The notes under the pieces are model-generated. The model searched no databases, had not been told where the DNA came from, and saw only the letters and a program-made list of their open reading frames with translations. Made by a program: the position numbers and the translations under genes. From Cloacimonetes bacterium UBA6081 (GTDB lineage: Bacteria > Cloacimonadota > Cloacimonadia > Cloacimonadales > Cloacimonadaceae), in assembly GCA_002428685.1 (NCBI GenBank), contig DIXL01000121.1, forward strand, positions 1 through 26,082: DNA of 26,082 bases. Direction: 5' to 3'. Below, in pieces: positions 1 to 7,021 of this stretch. Position 1 is the stretch's first letter; each line of letters starts with the position of its first letter.

Positions 1-147
1 CGCAGCATCCTCAAGAAACATGAGAAACGCAAAGGTATAGCTACGGCAGGCATGGATAACCTCAGATACCCCAATGCCATCTTTGATAATTGCGGGTTTT
101 TCTCTTTCGTCAAAGCCCGTGAAGAATTATGCCGGTCTCTTAAATGA
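1..147 (+). CDS. ltrA: Group II intron-encoded reverse transcriptase/maturase, C-terminal fragment
   Basis: Reading frame 1 is open from the window edge to a TGA at 145-147, giving the last 48 residues of a protein whose start is off the window. The tail contains RYPNAIFDNCGFFSF followed by a short charged helix. This resembles the C-terminal end of LtrA-like intron proteins, where an (R/Y)-(W/Y)-PN-x-x-F segment followed by GLFS/L closes the maturase/endonuclease region. The family reverse-transcribes intron RNA at the target and assists splicing. The fragment ends 17 nt before domain V, as expected for an ORF looped out of domain IV. With only the tail visible, intactness and intron class cannot be judged. 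Confidence 0.75.
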   Translation, partial: RSILKKHEKRKGIATAGMDNLRYPNAIFDNCGFFSFVKAREELCRSLK

Positions 148-164
148 GTAACCTGTTTTCTGGA

Positions 165-197
165 GAGCCGTATGCGGGAAAACCGCACGTACGGTTC
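165..197 (+). ncRNA. Group II intron domain V catalytic hairpin
   Basis: The 33-nt segment begins GAGCCGTATGCGG and ends CCGCACGTACGGTTC. The outer stem GAGCCGT pairs with ACGGTTC, an asymmetric AT/ACGT bulge follows, and GCGG pairs with CCGC around a GAAAA loop. The AGC catalytic triad sits at positions 2-4, and the CACGTACGGTTC half matches the usual bacterial domain V. Domain V is the catalytic core of the ribozyme. The intact pairing suggests the ribozyme core has not decayed. Confidence 0.9.
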
Positions 198-294
198 GGA
201 GGGAGGGGAGCCAGTAATGGATAACTCCCCTACCCCTATCAACATTGATTGCGTCATGGCAGGCTTGACAAGACACTATAAAAGTTTGACCGGT

Positions 295-1533
295 TTAATC
301 CTCAGTATCGGGGTATTTTTCACGAATGGACTGCACTTCTTCCCGGATGGTGAGGAAGACTTCAATTAGCTCCGGATCAAACTGACTGCCCGAGGAGCGG
401 ATAAGCTCTTCGTAAACGTTTTCCTGCGTCCAGGGCTCTTTGTAACTTCGGCGGCAGGAAAGGGCATCGTAAACATCAGCAATGGCCACGATTCTTGCCC
501 ATAGGGGCGATTCTTCCATAGCTTTTCCCATAGCCTTACCGTTGAGCAGGGTTTTATCCGGCAGGGGTGCTCCATTTGCCAAATCTATAAAGCCGGGATA
601 TCCCCGTCCGTCCCAGCGTTCATGGTGACTCAGTGCGATCTCGCGGGACATGATATCCAGTTCGGATGTGGCATCATTGAACAAGCGTGCGCCTATGATG
701 GGGTGGGTTTTCATTACGTCATATTCTTCGTCTGTCAGTTTGCCCGGCTTTTTCAGTATAGCATCGGCGATGCCAACCTTGCCCACATCATGCAGCATGG
801 CAGAGATACGCAAGAGGTCTTTATTACGTTGAAGTTCTGCTTCGGGAATTCCATACTTCAAAGCCCAGGCTTCATAGATTTCGGCGGCATAAGCACCCAC
901 TCTGTTAACGTGCGCTCCTGTTTCCTTGGGGTCGCGCATTTCTGCCATCCCGATCATCCGCAGGATTATGGCGCGGGTCATATCGGCGCGCTCCAACGCT
1001 ATGGCTGCCGTATTAGCGAAGTAACGTATAAAGGACACGTCTTCATCATGAAAGCTGATAATATTCCCTTCAGCATCAAAAGCATTAATCAGTTGTAATA
1101 CTCCGATTACCTTTCCGCTGGCAGTGGGCATGGGAATGGTGAGCATGGATACTGTCCGGTAGCCGGTTTTATGGTCGTAAGCAGGGTTAAATGTAAAGGG
1201 CTGTGAGCTGTCCATTTCGTAAACATCAGGGATGTTCAGAATAGTGTTATGATAAGCTGCGTAACCAGCGATGGAGCTCTCATTCAGGGGCATGCGGAAT
1301 GTGCTGTAAAGCAGTTTTTTTCCCGGAGGCAAGGCTTTTTGCTGCGTGTCGTTTTGAGTGTAGCTGAACAGAAGCTCGTTATTCTTGCATTTATAGATGC
1401 TGCCCGCATCGCAATTGCTAAGCTTGCGTGCTTCTGTGAGGATACTCTCCATTAACACATCGGTGTCTTTAATATCGGTCATCATCGTGCCTAAAGCGAT
1501 GATCCTTTCCAGCATGTTTTTTTCCTTGTCCAT
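295..1533 (-). CDS. GAF domain / HD-GYP cyclic-di-GMP phosphodiesterase-like protein
   Basis: A 412-residue cytoplasmic protein with no signal peptide or membrane helix. Residues about 10-185 form a GAF sensory domain; residues about 190-405 form an HD-GYP domain. Visible motifs are the metal-binding LHDVGK (H248, D249), the second histidine cluster HHERWDGRGYPG (303-314) and IADVYDALS (351-359). HD-GYP domains hydrolyse cyclic di-GMP; the GAF domain would sense a small ligand or redox state and gate this. About 20 extra residues rich in K, G and M (315-344) separate the GYP motif from the next helix compared with minimal HD-GYP domains. A ribosome-binding site AGGAAAG precedes the ATG. It is a single gene diverging from the CapA-like gene; no clear terminator follows its stop codon. 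Confidence 0.9.
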   Translation of the reverse strand: MDKEKNMLERIIALGTMMTDIKDTDVLMESILTEARKLSNCDAGSIYKCKNNELLFSYTQNDTQQKALPPGKKLLYSTFRMPLNESSIAGYAAYHNTILNIPDVYEMDSSQPFTFNPAYDHKTGYRTVSMLTIPMPTASGKVIGVLQLINAFDAEGNIISFHDEDVSFIRYFANTAAIALERADMTRAIILRMIGMAEMRDPKETGAHVNRVGAYAAEIYEAWALKYGIPEAELQRNKDLLRISAMLHDVGKVGIADAILKKPGKLTDEEYDVMKTHPIIGARLFNDATSELDIMSREIALSHHERWDGRGYPGFIDLANGAPLPDKTLLNGKAMGKAMEESPLWARIVAIADVYDALSCRRSYKEPWTQENVYEELIRSSGSQFDPELIEVFLTIREEVQSIREKYPDTED

Positions 1534-1574
1534 GGCTACTTTCCTGCAGGTCTATGACTTTTCATTATTAAGAC

Positions 1575-1602
1575 AGTGTAATCGATACGCCTGTTTTGTC
1601 AA
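1575..1602 (-). promoter_or_regulatory. Putative sigma70-type promoter of the GAF/HD-GYP gene
   Basis: On the minus strand a perfect TTGACA (1602-1597) is followed, after 16 nt, by TACACT (1580-1575), which matches four of six bases of the -10 consensus. Transcription would start near 1567, giving a leader of about 34 nt before the ATG at 1533. This is consensus matching only; the promoter preferences of this phylum are not assumed. Confidence 0.4.
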
Positions 1603-1687
1603 CAATTGGATATTTCCCCCTTGCATGGCTCATAAATTGCAATAAACTATCTGCATATAAAAGATTTCACATCCATGGAGGTTTGCC

Positions 1688-4633
1688 ATGTTTCGACCGA
1701 TACTTTTGGCCGTGATGATTACCTTGTTTTGCGGTGTCCTATTTTCTGCCGTGCGGCTTACGCCATTGGAGAATTTCGATAGCGGAAGCGTTGTGCTATC
1801 CTCTTGGGCAGATGAAGACATCGATCCTGATGCCTGGAGCCTGGATGCCGGAACGCCTGATGCCTCTCCCTGGTGCCTAAAAATTACCGGAAACACCTGG
1901 AAGTATCAGCAAATAACTCCTCACGCCATTGACAGTGTGGGTGTTATTCAGCTAAAAGTGAAGCATACAAATAATGGCAAGCTGCAGGGAATTGGCTTTA
2001 ACGATGGGGTGCATCAGTTGTTTTACAGTTTTTCGGGCAATGCGGTGGCAAACATAGAAACCTGGGTGCCTGTGTATCAGGGTGCCAACGATGCCGGAGT
2101 CTGGAATACCTATCAGCTTCCCCTGGCCTCGGACTGGCAGGCTTTTTTTGAATACATACCTGTCCTCAGTGGCATTATCTATGTAAACGATATGGACGGA
2201 GTTACTAACCGGACAGTATATTTTGACGCAATTGAGGATATAAGTTCCGATTTACCTGTTCCTCCCAGGGTTACCGTTAGTGCCGGCCCGCCAACCTTAG
2301 GCAAGAATGTGGGGATAAATTTCAGCAGCACGGTGTTTGATCCCGATAGCAGCGTTTTTAGCTACGCCTGGGATTTTGGCGACAGCACCTTTAGTGCAGT
2401 TGATAATCCCTATCATCTTTATACCGACGCAGCAGGACATACCTATACGGTTACCTTAAAAGTAACTGACGACACCGGGAAAAGCGGCTATGCCTCCACC
2501 ATTGTTTCCATAGACCCCGGGCCAAGCACTATGCCGGTCAGCATGAATTTTGTGGGTGATGTGATGCTGGCCAGGGCTTATGAACAAGCGGGAGGAATAA
2601 TCCCCACTTATGGGGTTAATTCCATCTTTTTGCCTACTCGTGCCATCTATGGAGATGCCGCAGAAATAAACGTAGCCAATCTGGAGGTAGTGCTTTCTGA
2701 TGTTGGGGTTCCGCATCCTACCAAATCGGTAAAATACCGTGGAAGCCCCAGCAATATAAGTGGGCTGGTTTTCGCAGGGATTGACGTGGTTAGCACCGCC
2801 AATAACCACACCTTGGATTATGGCTTATCAGCTTTGCAGCAAATGAGCAACTTACTGCGCTCCAACAATATCCTGTTCAGCGGATCCGGGGCAAATAGTT
2901 ATGATGCCTATGAACCTACCTTTGTCAACCGTAGGGGGTTGAATATTGCCTTTTTGCGAAATTGCGACCGGACAGGGCAATATAACAACGCTCAGCCCTA
3001 TTTGCAAGCAGGCTACAACAAACCCGGTTTTGCCTATATGACGCCCTATTACATCTCTCAACAGATTCAGGCCGTAAATGACGTGGCAGACCTTAAGATT
3101 GTAGAAATGCACGGTGGAAGCGAGTATTCGCTTGCTCCTGGCTCTGGCTATGACAAAGGCAATCCCTATTTGGAAGATACGCAGGATGAAGATTACAGCG
3201 ACCGTAGCGATGTTCCGCATCAATGGGATATAGATATTAGGCATGGGACAATTGATAGTGGGGCAGACCTGGTGATTGTGCATCATCCGCATATAATACA
3301 GGGGCTGGAGGTGTATAACAACAAATTGATTGCACATTCATTGGGCAACTTTGTGTTTGATCTGGACTATCCGGAAACCATGCCATCCATGATTCTATAT
3401 GCAGATGCAGACTTTTCCGGCTTTAGAAACTATAAAGTGAAGCCGGTATTCATTGATGGCTATATACCCAAGCCGGCTACAGGGCAATTGGGGCTTTATA
3501 TTCTGGATTACCTGGCCCAGCGAAGCAGAGAACTGAATACCCGTTTGTGGGTAGATAGGGAGTCCATGGAAGCCAGAGTGCTGATGACAGACGACAATCC
3601 CATGGTGCGCAGCAGTGCTTTTGCCCTAAACCAGTCCCTGACAGGCCATGATGGCAGTATTAACTATACGCCTCCAATCAAGCTTGCCCGCAGAGGCAGC
3701 ATCAGCGAAATAAGTGCTATTGAACCTTTTGATGCCTATGAATTGCGCCTTGGGCAGGAAAAGATTTGGTATGGTAATTTTGAGAACGAGGGTTCCTCTT
3801 TTTGGGTTCCACCAGCTTATGAAACAGCACTTGCCTTTGATGGAGAGCGTAGTGCAAAGCTAAGCACAACAGGCACTTCCACTGTTACTTCCACAATTCC
3901 CAAGCGTACCAAGATTTATGATAACACAACTAAATTTACCATGCATGGCTGGATAAAGACCGAAAACTCTGGGGGAGCGAATATTATCGTCCGCTACTTT
4001 AATGCCCGGACAACAGGCAACGCTATTTCCACCGAAAACGTTACTACGTCAATTACTGGAAACACGGATTGGGCCTACTACTATAAAGAACTAAGCATTC
4101 CAAGCAATGCATATTATTACGACATCAGGCTTAGCAACACCGGAAATGGTACCGCTGGGGTGGCATATTTTGATAATGTTGGCCTGATAGAATGGACTCC
4201 CTGGCAAGCATCAGCCGAATACAATGCCGTTGCCTGGCCAAATAACTATTACTGGATGCAGGCTAAAACCTCCGGAACCATGAAGTCTGTAACTTTGTCC
4301 GGCCAGGAAAAGTCTTATGAAGAAACTTTAATTCGCTCCAATTCGGTTATGGTAAAGCCCAAGCCAAGCCTGGAGATTAGCCCCAATCCCTTTAATCCCA
4401 GCACCACAATATTCTGTTCTTTGCCACAAGCAGCAGAAAGCAAGATACGGATATATAACCTTAAGGGGCAGCACGTTATGGAGCTGCACAAAGGCTTACT
4501 GGAGGCCGGCAAACACAGCTTTATCTGGAACGGTAAAGATGACAGGAACCGAGCCGTTGCCTCAGGAATCTATTTTGTCCGAATCGAACATGGCAGCTCA
4601 AGCGTTGTCCGTAAGGCAGTTTTGCTGAAGTGA
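1688..4633 (+). CDS. Secreted multidomain CapA-like protein with PKD and C-terminal sorting domain
   Basis: A 981-residue exported protein, several times longer than a bare CapA protein. In order: signal peptide (1-20); carbohydrate-binding-like beta domain (about 25-187); PKD domain (about 192-278, with YAWDFGDS); CapA/PgsA metallophosphatase-like domain (about 285-565) with GDVMLAR (290-296), NLE (331-333), ANNHTLDYG (371-379), VHHPH (531-535) and SLGNFVFD (551-558); a second jelly-roll-like domain (about 693-836); and a Por-type sorting domain (about 894-981) with SPNPFNPSTTI and SGIYFVRI. CapA-type domains occur in poly-gamma-glutamate capsule proteins, but their reaction is poorly defined. 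The sorting domain predicts export across the outer membrane by a type IX-like pathway and surface attachment or release. GGAGGT at 1677-1682 supports the ATG at 1688. No ligase partner (CapB/CapC) is nearby, so a capsule role is not supported here. Confidence 0.85.
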   Translation: MFRPILLAVMITLFCGVLFSAVRLTPLENFDSGSVVLSSWADEDIDPDAWSLDAGTPDASPWCLKITGNTWKYQQITPHAIDSVGVIQLKVKHTNNGKLQGIGFNDGVHQLFYSFSGNAVANIETWVPVYQGANDAGVWNTYQLPLASDWQAFFEYIPVLSGIIYVNDMDGVTNRTVYFDAIEDISSDLPVPPRVTVSAGPPTLGKNVGINFSSTVFDPDSSVFSYAWDFGDSTFSAVDNPYHLYTDAAGHTYTVTLKVTDDTGKSGYASTIVSIDPGPSTMPVSMNFVGDVMLARAYEQAGGIIPTYGVNSIFLPTRAIYGDAAEINVANLEVVLSDVGVPHPTKSVKYRGSPSNISGLVFAGIDVVSTANNHTLDYGLSALQQMSNLLRSNNILFSGSGANSYDAYEPTFVNRRGLNIAFLRNCDRTGQYNNAQPYLQAGYNKPGFAYMTPYYISQQIQAVNDVADLKIVEMHGGSEYSLAPGSGYDKGNPYLEDTQDEDYSDRSDVPHQWDIDIRHGTIDSGADLVIVHHPHIIQGLEVYNNKLIAHSLGNFVFDLDYPETMPSMILYADADFSGFRNYKVKPVFIDGYIPKPATGQLGLYILDYLAQRSRELNTRLWVDRESMEARVLMTDDNPMVRSSAFALNQSLTGHDGSINYTPPIKLARRGSISEISAIEPFDAYELRLGQEKIWYGNFENEGSSFWVPPAYETALAFDGERSAKLSTTGTSTVTSTIPKRTKIYDNTTKFTMHGWIKTENSGGANIIVRYFNARTTGNAISTENVTTSITGNTDWAYYYKELSIPSNAYYYDIRLSNTGNGTAGVAYFDNVGLIEWTPWQASAEYNAVAWPNNYYWMQAKTSGTMKSVTLSGQEKSYEETLIRSNSVMVKPKPSLEISPNPFNPSTTIFCSLPQAAESKIRIYNLKGQHVMELHKGLLEAGKHSFIWNGKDDRNRAVASGIYFVRIEHGSSSVVRKAVLLK

Positions 4634-4706
4634 GATTGTGAAAATACTTGACTAAAACCTGCCTATCAAATGAATTGATGTATAAACCTAACAAATGGGA
4701 GCATAA

Positions 4707-5377
4707 ATGCGTAAGTTTATATTTGCCATACTTCTGATGATTTTGGCTTTTCCGATAATTGCGGAAGAGACCGAAATTACCGTCCCCGTATTCAGATTGC
4801 TTAGCACTAATCAATACGACGCAAATTTGCGCTATTATCCTCATTTACAAAGGATTTATGTAAATCAGGAATTTACCGTTTATGCAGACAGCCTGCTGGA
4901 AGCAGATTATTATAGCTTTTTCCTGAACAAGGCAGCGAATTTGGAATACGTGTATGTAAATGATAAGTTTACCCCGCCAATATTGGCTGAAGGCCTTGTG
5001 CCCGATCATTTTGTGCCGGTTTTACCTCAAGCGGAATTGCTTGCAGATAGCACAGATGTAATCTGCTACAGCTACGTTTTAAAGGAGCTTTTTGCAGAAA
5101 CGGGGCAGATTAAGTTTCGCCTTAGATATTGGCTTGCTGAACCAGAATGGCAGTCAGCATCAGATGGTTCCAGCTATATGGAGTTATTACCCGATAAGTT
5201 CTGCTTCGTGCGTAACATCGAATCTGATAGCAATGTCAATGTGAAGCTGCAGATTTCCACCCGCTACAATCTGGAGATAAACGCTCCATGTCTGTTTACC
5301 GACATAGATGGAATCCGCACATATCGTGGCGGTTATGTTGATGCACCTCAAAAATCTACTTCAATTAAAATTTATAG

Positions 5378-5387
<10 letters not shown>
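4707..5387 (+). CDS. Exported protein of unknown function; stop codon inside tRNA-Thr
   Basis: A 226-residue protein with a clear signal peptide (MRKFIFAILLMILAFPIIAEE; cleavage likely after IIA). The mature part alternates hydrophobic and polar residues, as in a soluble beta-rich domain, and has no repeats or recognised catalytic motif. The segment around residues 50-90 (FTVYADSLLEADYYSFFLN, then VYVND) faintly recalls the N-terminal beta domain of M1-type peptidases, but this is too weak for a function. A GGGAG ribosome-binding site lies 5 nt before the ATG. It follows the CapA-like gene by 73 nt and may share its transcript. The last codons and the TAG stop (5385-5387) lie in the 5' part of the tRNA-Thr gene, a 10-nt overlap, so the original C-terminus may have been replaced by the tRNA. 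Confidence 0.7.
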
Positions 5388-5454
<67 letters not shown>

Positions 5455-5467
5455 GAAAAATAACTTC

Positions 5468-5493
5468 GCCCCTCATTTCAGGGGCTTTTGTTT
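5468..5493 (+). terminator. Rho-independent terminator after tRNA-Thr
   Basis: GCCCCT (5468-5473) pairs with AGGGGC (5480-5485) across the loop CATTTC and is followed by TTTTGTTT. It ends the transcript containing tRNA-Thr. On the minus strand the same stem is followed by GAAGTTATTTTT, so it may also weakly terminate the block C operon ending at 5507. Confidence 0.88.
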
Positions 5494-5506
5494 ATCTCCG
5501 TAAGCA

Positions 5507-6250
5507 TTAATTTGAATGGCGAAATGAGGTTTGATACTGCATTGGAATGGAATCTCGATACAGATCAAAATGCTCCAGATAGTGTGCATCACTTCCAATG
5601 GAAAATTTGGTTCCGCCTTGTTGTAGGTATAGCTCAATGATATGAGGTTCAGGCAAGAAACTGGGATATCCGTTGCGCAATGAACTAAGATTTATCTCCA
5701 AGGCAATGTTGCGCTCAATCATCACGCTAAAGATGTCTTTGATAATCGGATATGCAAAACTCTCATCCGGAATGGAAGGATAGTGGCGTTTGTAAACTCC
5801 CAAGTGCGCTAATACGTCTATGTTGCAGTTAGTTGCCAGATTAAGGTTTTGTAGATAATAGTCTTTCACCTGATTCGCGGTAAGCGGTTTGGGCAAAGGC
5901 AAAGCAATATTGGTATGATCTCCTAAAAAATGCACCGAGCCAAGAATAAGATCAAATGGTATTTCTGCTACAAGGTTTTGTGCAAAGTCTTGAACCTGGT
6001 GATAGTCACCAATTTCTATTCCAAATAGTATCTTGATGCTGGGATGGGAGCTTTGTAATGCTTTTATCCTTTTTTGGTAGCGCATTAAAGAGGGGAGACC
6101 AAATATTCTTAGTTCCTGAGGTAACAAATCCAGATGTTCTGTGATAGCTATCTCATCATAATTAAGTTCAATAGCTTTACGAACTAAAGGCTCTGCTTTA
6201 AGGCTGCTATCGTAACTATCTTCTGTATGAAGGTGATAATCGTATTTCAT
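5507..6250 (-). CDS. PHP-domain phosphatase, histidinol-phosphatase type
   Basis: A 247-residue soluble protein that is one PHP domain from end to end. The metal-binding motifs appear in order: HLH (6-8), ITEH (36-39), GIEIGDY (77-83), GSVH (104-107), LAHLG (147-151) and GSDAH (219-223). This set matches the HisJ/HisK-like histidinol-phosphatase branch of the PHP superfamily, which uses a trinuclear metal centre to hydrolyse phosphate monoesters. No other histidine-biosynthesis gene is in the window, so the substrate could be a different phosphoester. Its ATG overlaps the TGA of the upstream activator gene by 4 nt. It is the last gene of block C and ends shortly before the terminator shared with tRNA-Thr. 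Confidence 0.85.
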   Translation of the reverse strand: MKYDYHLHTEDSYDSSLKAEPLVRKAIELNYDEIAITEHLDLLPQELRIFGLPSLMRYQKRIKALQSSHPSIKILFGIEIGDYHQVQDFAQNLVAEIPFDLILGSVHFLGDHTNIALPLPKPLTANQVKDYYLQNLNLATNCNIDVLAHLGVYKRHYPSIPDESFAYPIIKDIFSVMIERNIALEINLSSLRNGYPSFLPEPHIIELYLQQGGTKFSIGSDAHYLEHFDLYRDSIPMQYQTSFRHSN

Positions 6251-7020
6251 TGTATCCTCGTCAGGATTGCCGCACCCAAGGCTCCGGTAATTTCCGGATC
6301 GGGAGGAATTAGTAGTCTGCTGTTCAATTCTTCCGAAATGCAGGTGGCCAAATCGGTATTCAAAGCTACGCCGCCAGTGAAAACAACAGGAGGAGACCAG
6401 CTTAGGGCAGACATTTGAGTGCTGATCCGTTTTGCCACACTACGATGAACCGCTCTAGCAATGTTGTTGGCACTGTGGGCAGTGGCCATCATCCCAATGA
6501 TCTCGCTTTCAGCAAAAACCACACAGGTAGAATTCAGGTTTAGGTTACTATCTGCCAGTATGGCTAATTTCGAAAGCATAGGAAGCTCACAACCAAGTTT
6601 CAGAGCTGTCATCTCCAAAAACCTGCCTGTGCCGGCAGCGCATTTATCGTTCATTACAAAATCTTCCACCTTACGGTGAGCACCAATTGTGATGATTTTA
6701 GAATCCTGCCCGCCAATGTCTATAATTGTATTCGCAGTGGGGAAGAGGAGTAAACATCCAGCCGCATGGCATGTGATTTCGGACAATACAGAATTGGCAT
6801 AAGAATATAGCTTTCTACCGTAACCCGTAACACCTATTGTGTTTATATCTGGACAAGTGATGTTAAGCTTGTCATATGCATCGTTAATCAGTTCATTAAC
6901 AGTATTTAAGGCATTAATATCCGTGCTTTTATAGCTGCTAAACAAGATTGTGGAGGTAGCAGAATCGAATACTGCAACCTTAGTATTGCGCGAGCCTATA
7001 TCTATGCCAAGTTTTAGCAT
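6247..7020 (-). CDS. 2-hydroxyacyl-CoA dehydratase activator-type ATPase (BadF/BadG/BcrA/BcrD family)
   Basis: A 257-residue ASKHA-fold ATPase, the usual length for the single-domain activators (HgdC, component A). Visible motifs are GIDIGSRNTK (5-14), the DIGGQDSK phosphate loop (101-108), NDKCAAGTGRFLE (124-136) and STCVVFAESE (164-173), then FTGG for adenosine binding near the C-terminus. Cysteines C127 and C166 are placed as the two residues by which each subunit of the homodimer holds the shared [4Fe-4S] cluster. Characterised members couple ATP hydrolysis to low-potential electron transfer into a dehydratase or reductase. No partner subunits (HgdA/HgdB type) lie in this window, so the electron acceptor is unknown. 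One base separates it from the M16 peptidase gene upstream, and it overlaps the PHP gene by 4 nt. Confidence 0.88.
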   Translation of the reverse strand: MLKLGIDIGSRNTKVAVFDSATSTILFSSYKSTDINALNTVNELINDAYDKLNITCPDINTIGVTGYGRKLYSYANSVLSEITCHAAGCLLLFPTANTIIDIGGQDSKIITIGAHRKVEDFVMNDKCAAGTGRFLEMTALKLGCELPMLSKLAILADSNLNLNSTCVVFAESEIIGMMATAHSANNIARAVHRSVAKRISTQMSALSWSPPVVFTGGVALNTDLATCISEELNSRLLIPPDPEITGALGAAILTRIQ

Positions 7021-7021
7021 T

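Larger units (their letters stand above)
1..240 (+). mobile_element. Group II intron, 3' part (IEP tail plus domains V and VI)
   Basis: This is the right end of a group II intron; its 5' part lies outside the window. The order is diagnostic: end of a reverse-transcriptase ORF (1-147), a 17-nt linker, a domain V hairpin (165-197), then a domain VI-like stem in which GGGGAG (205-210) pairs with CTCCCC (225-230), followed by CTACCCCTATC, which would carry the bulged branch-point A and the 3' splice site. The exact 3' end (about 239 or 240) cannot be fixed without the 5' exon. The element lies in the same orientation as the plus-strand genes, 55 nt beyond the 3' end of the minus-strand HD-GYP gene. 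Confidence 0.88.

Noticed and set aside
265..282. TTGACA followed by TATAAA on the plus strand after the intron
   Set aside because: The spacing is only 6 nt, too short for a sigma70 promoter, and no plus-strand gene begins within 1.4 kb.
172..369. 65-residue plus-strand ORF running out of the intron end
   Set aside because: It begins inside domain V and reads through domain VI into the antisense of the HD-GYP gene, so it is structural RNA sequence read as protein.
622..1098. 158-residue ORF antisense to the HD-GYP gene
   Set aside because: It is a shadow of the real gene; composition is irregular, no ribosome-binding site or motif is seen, and the opposite strand carries a complete conserved protein.
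2852..3337. 161-residue ORF antisense to the CapA-like gene
   Set aside because: It lies wholly opposite conserved CapA motifs and has no recognisable domain or start signal.
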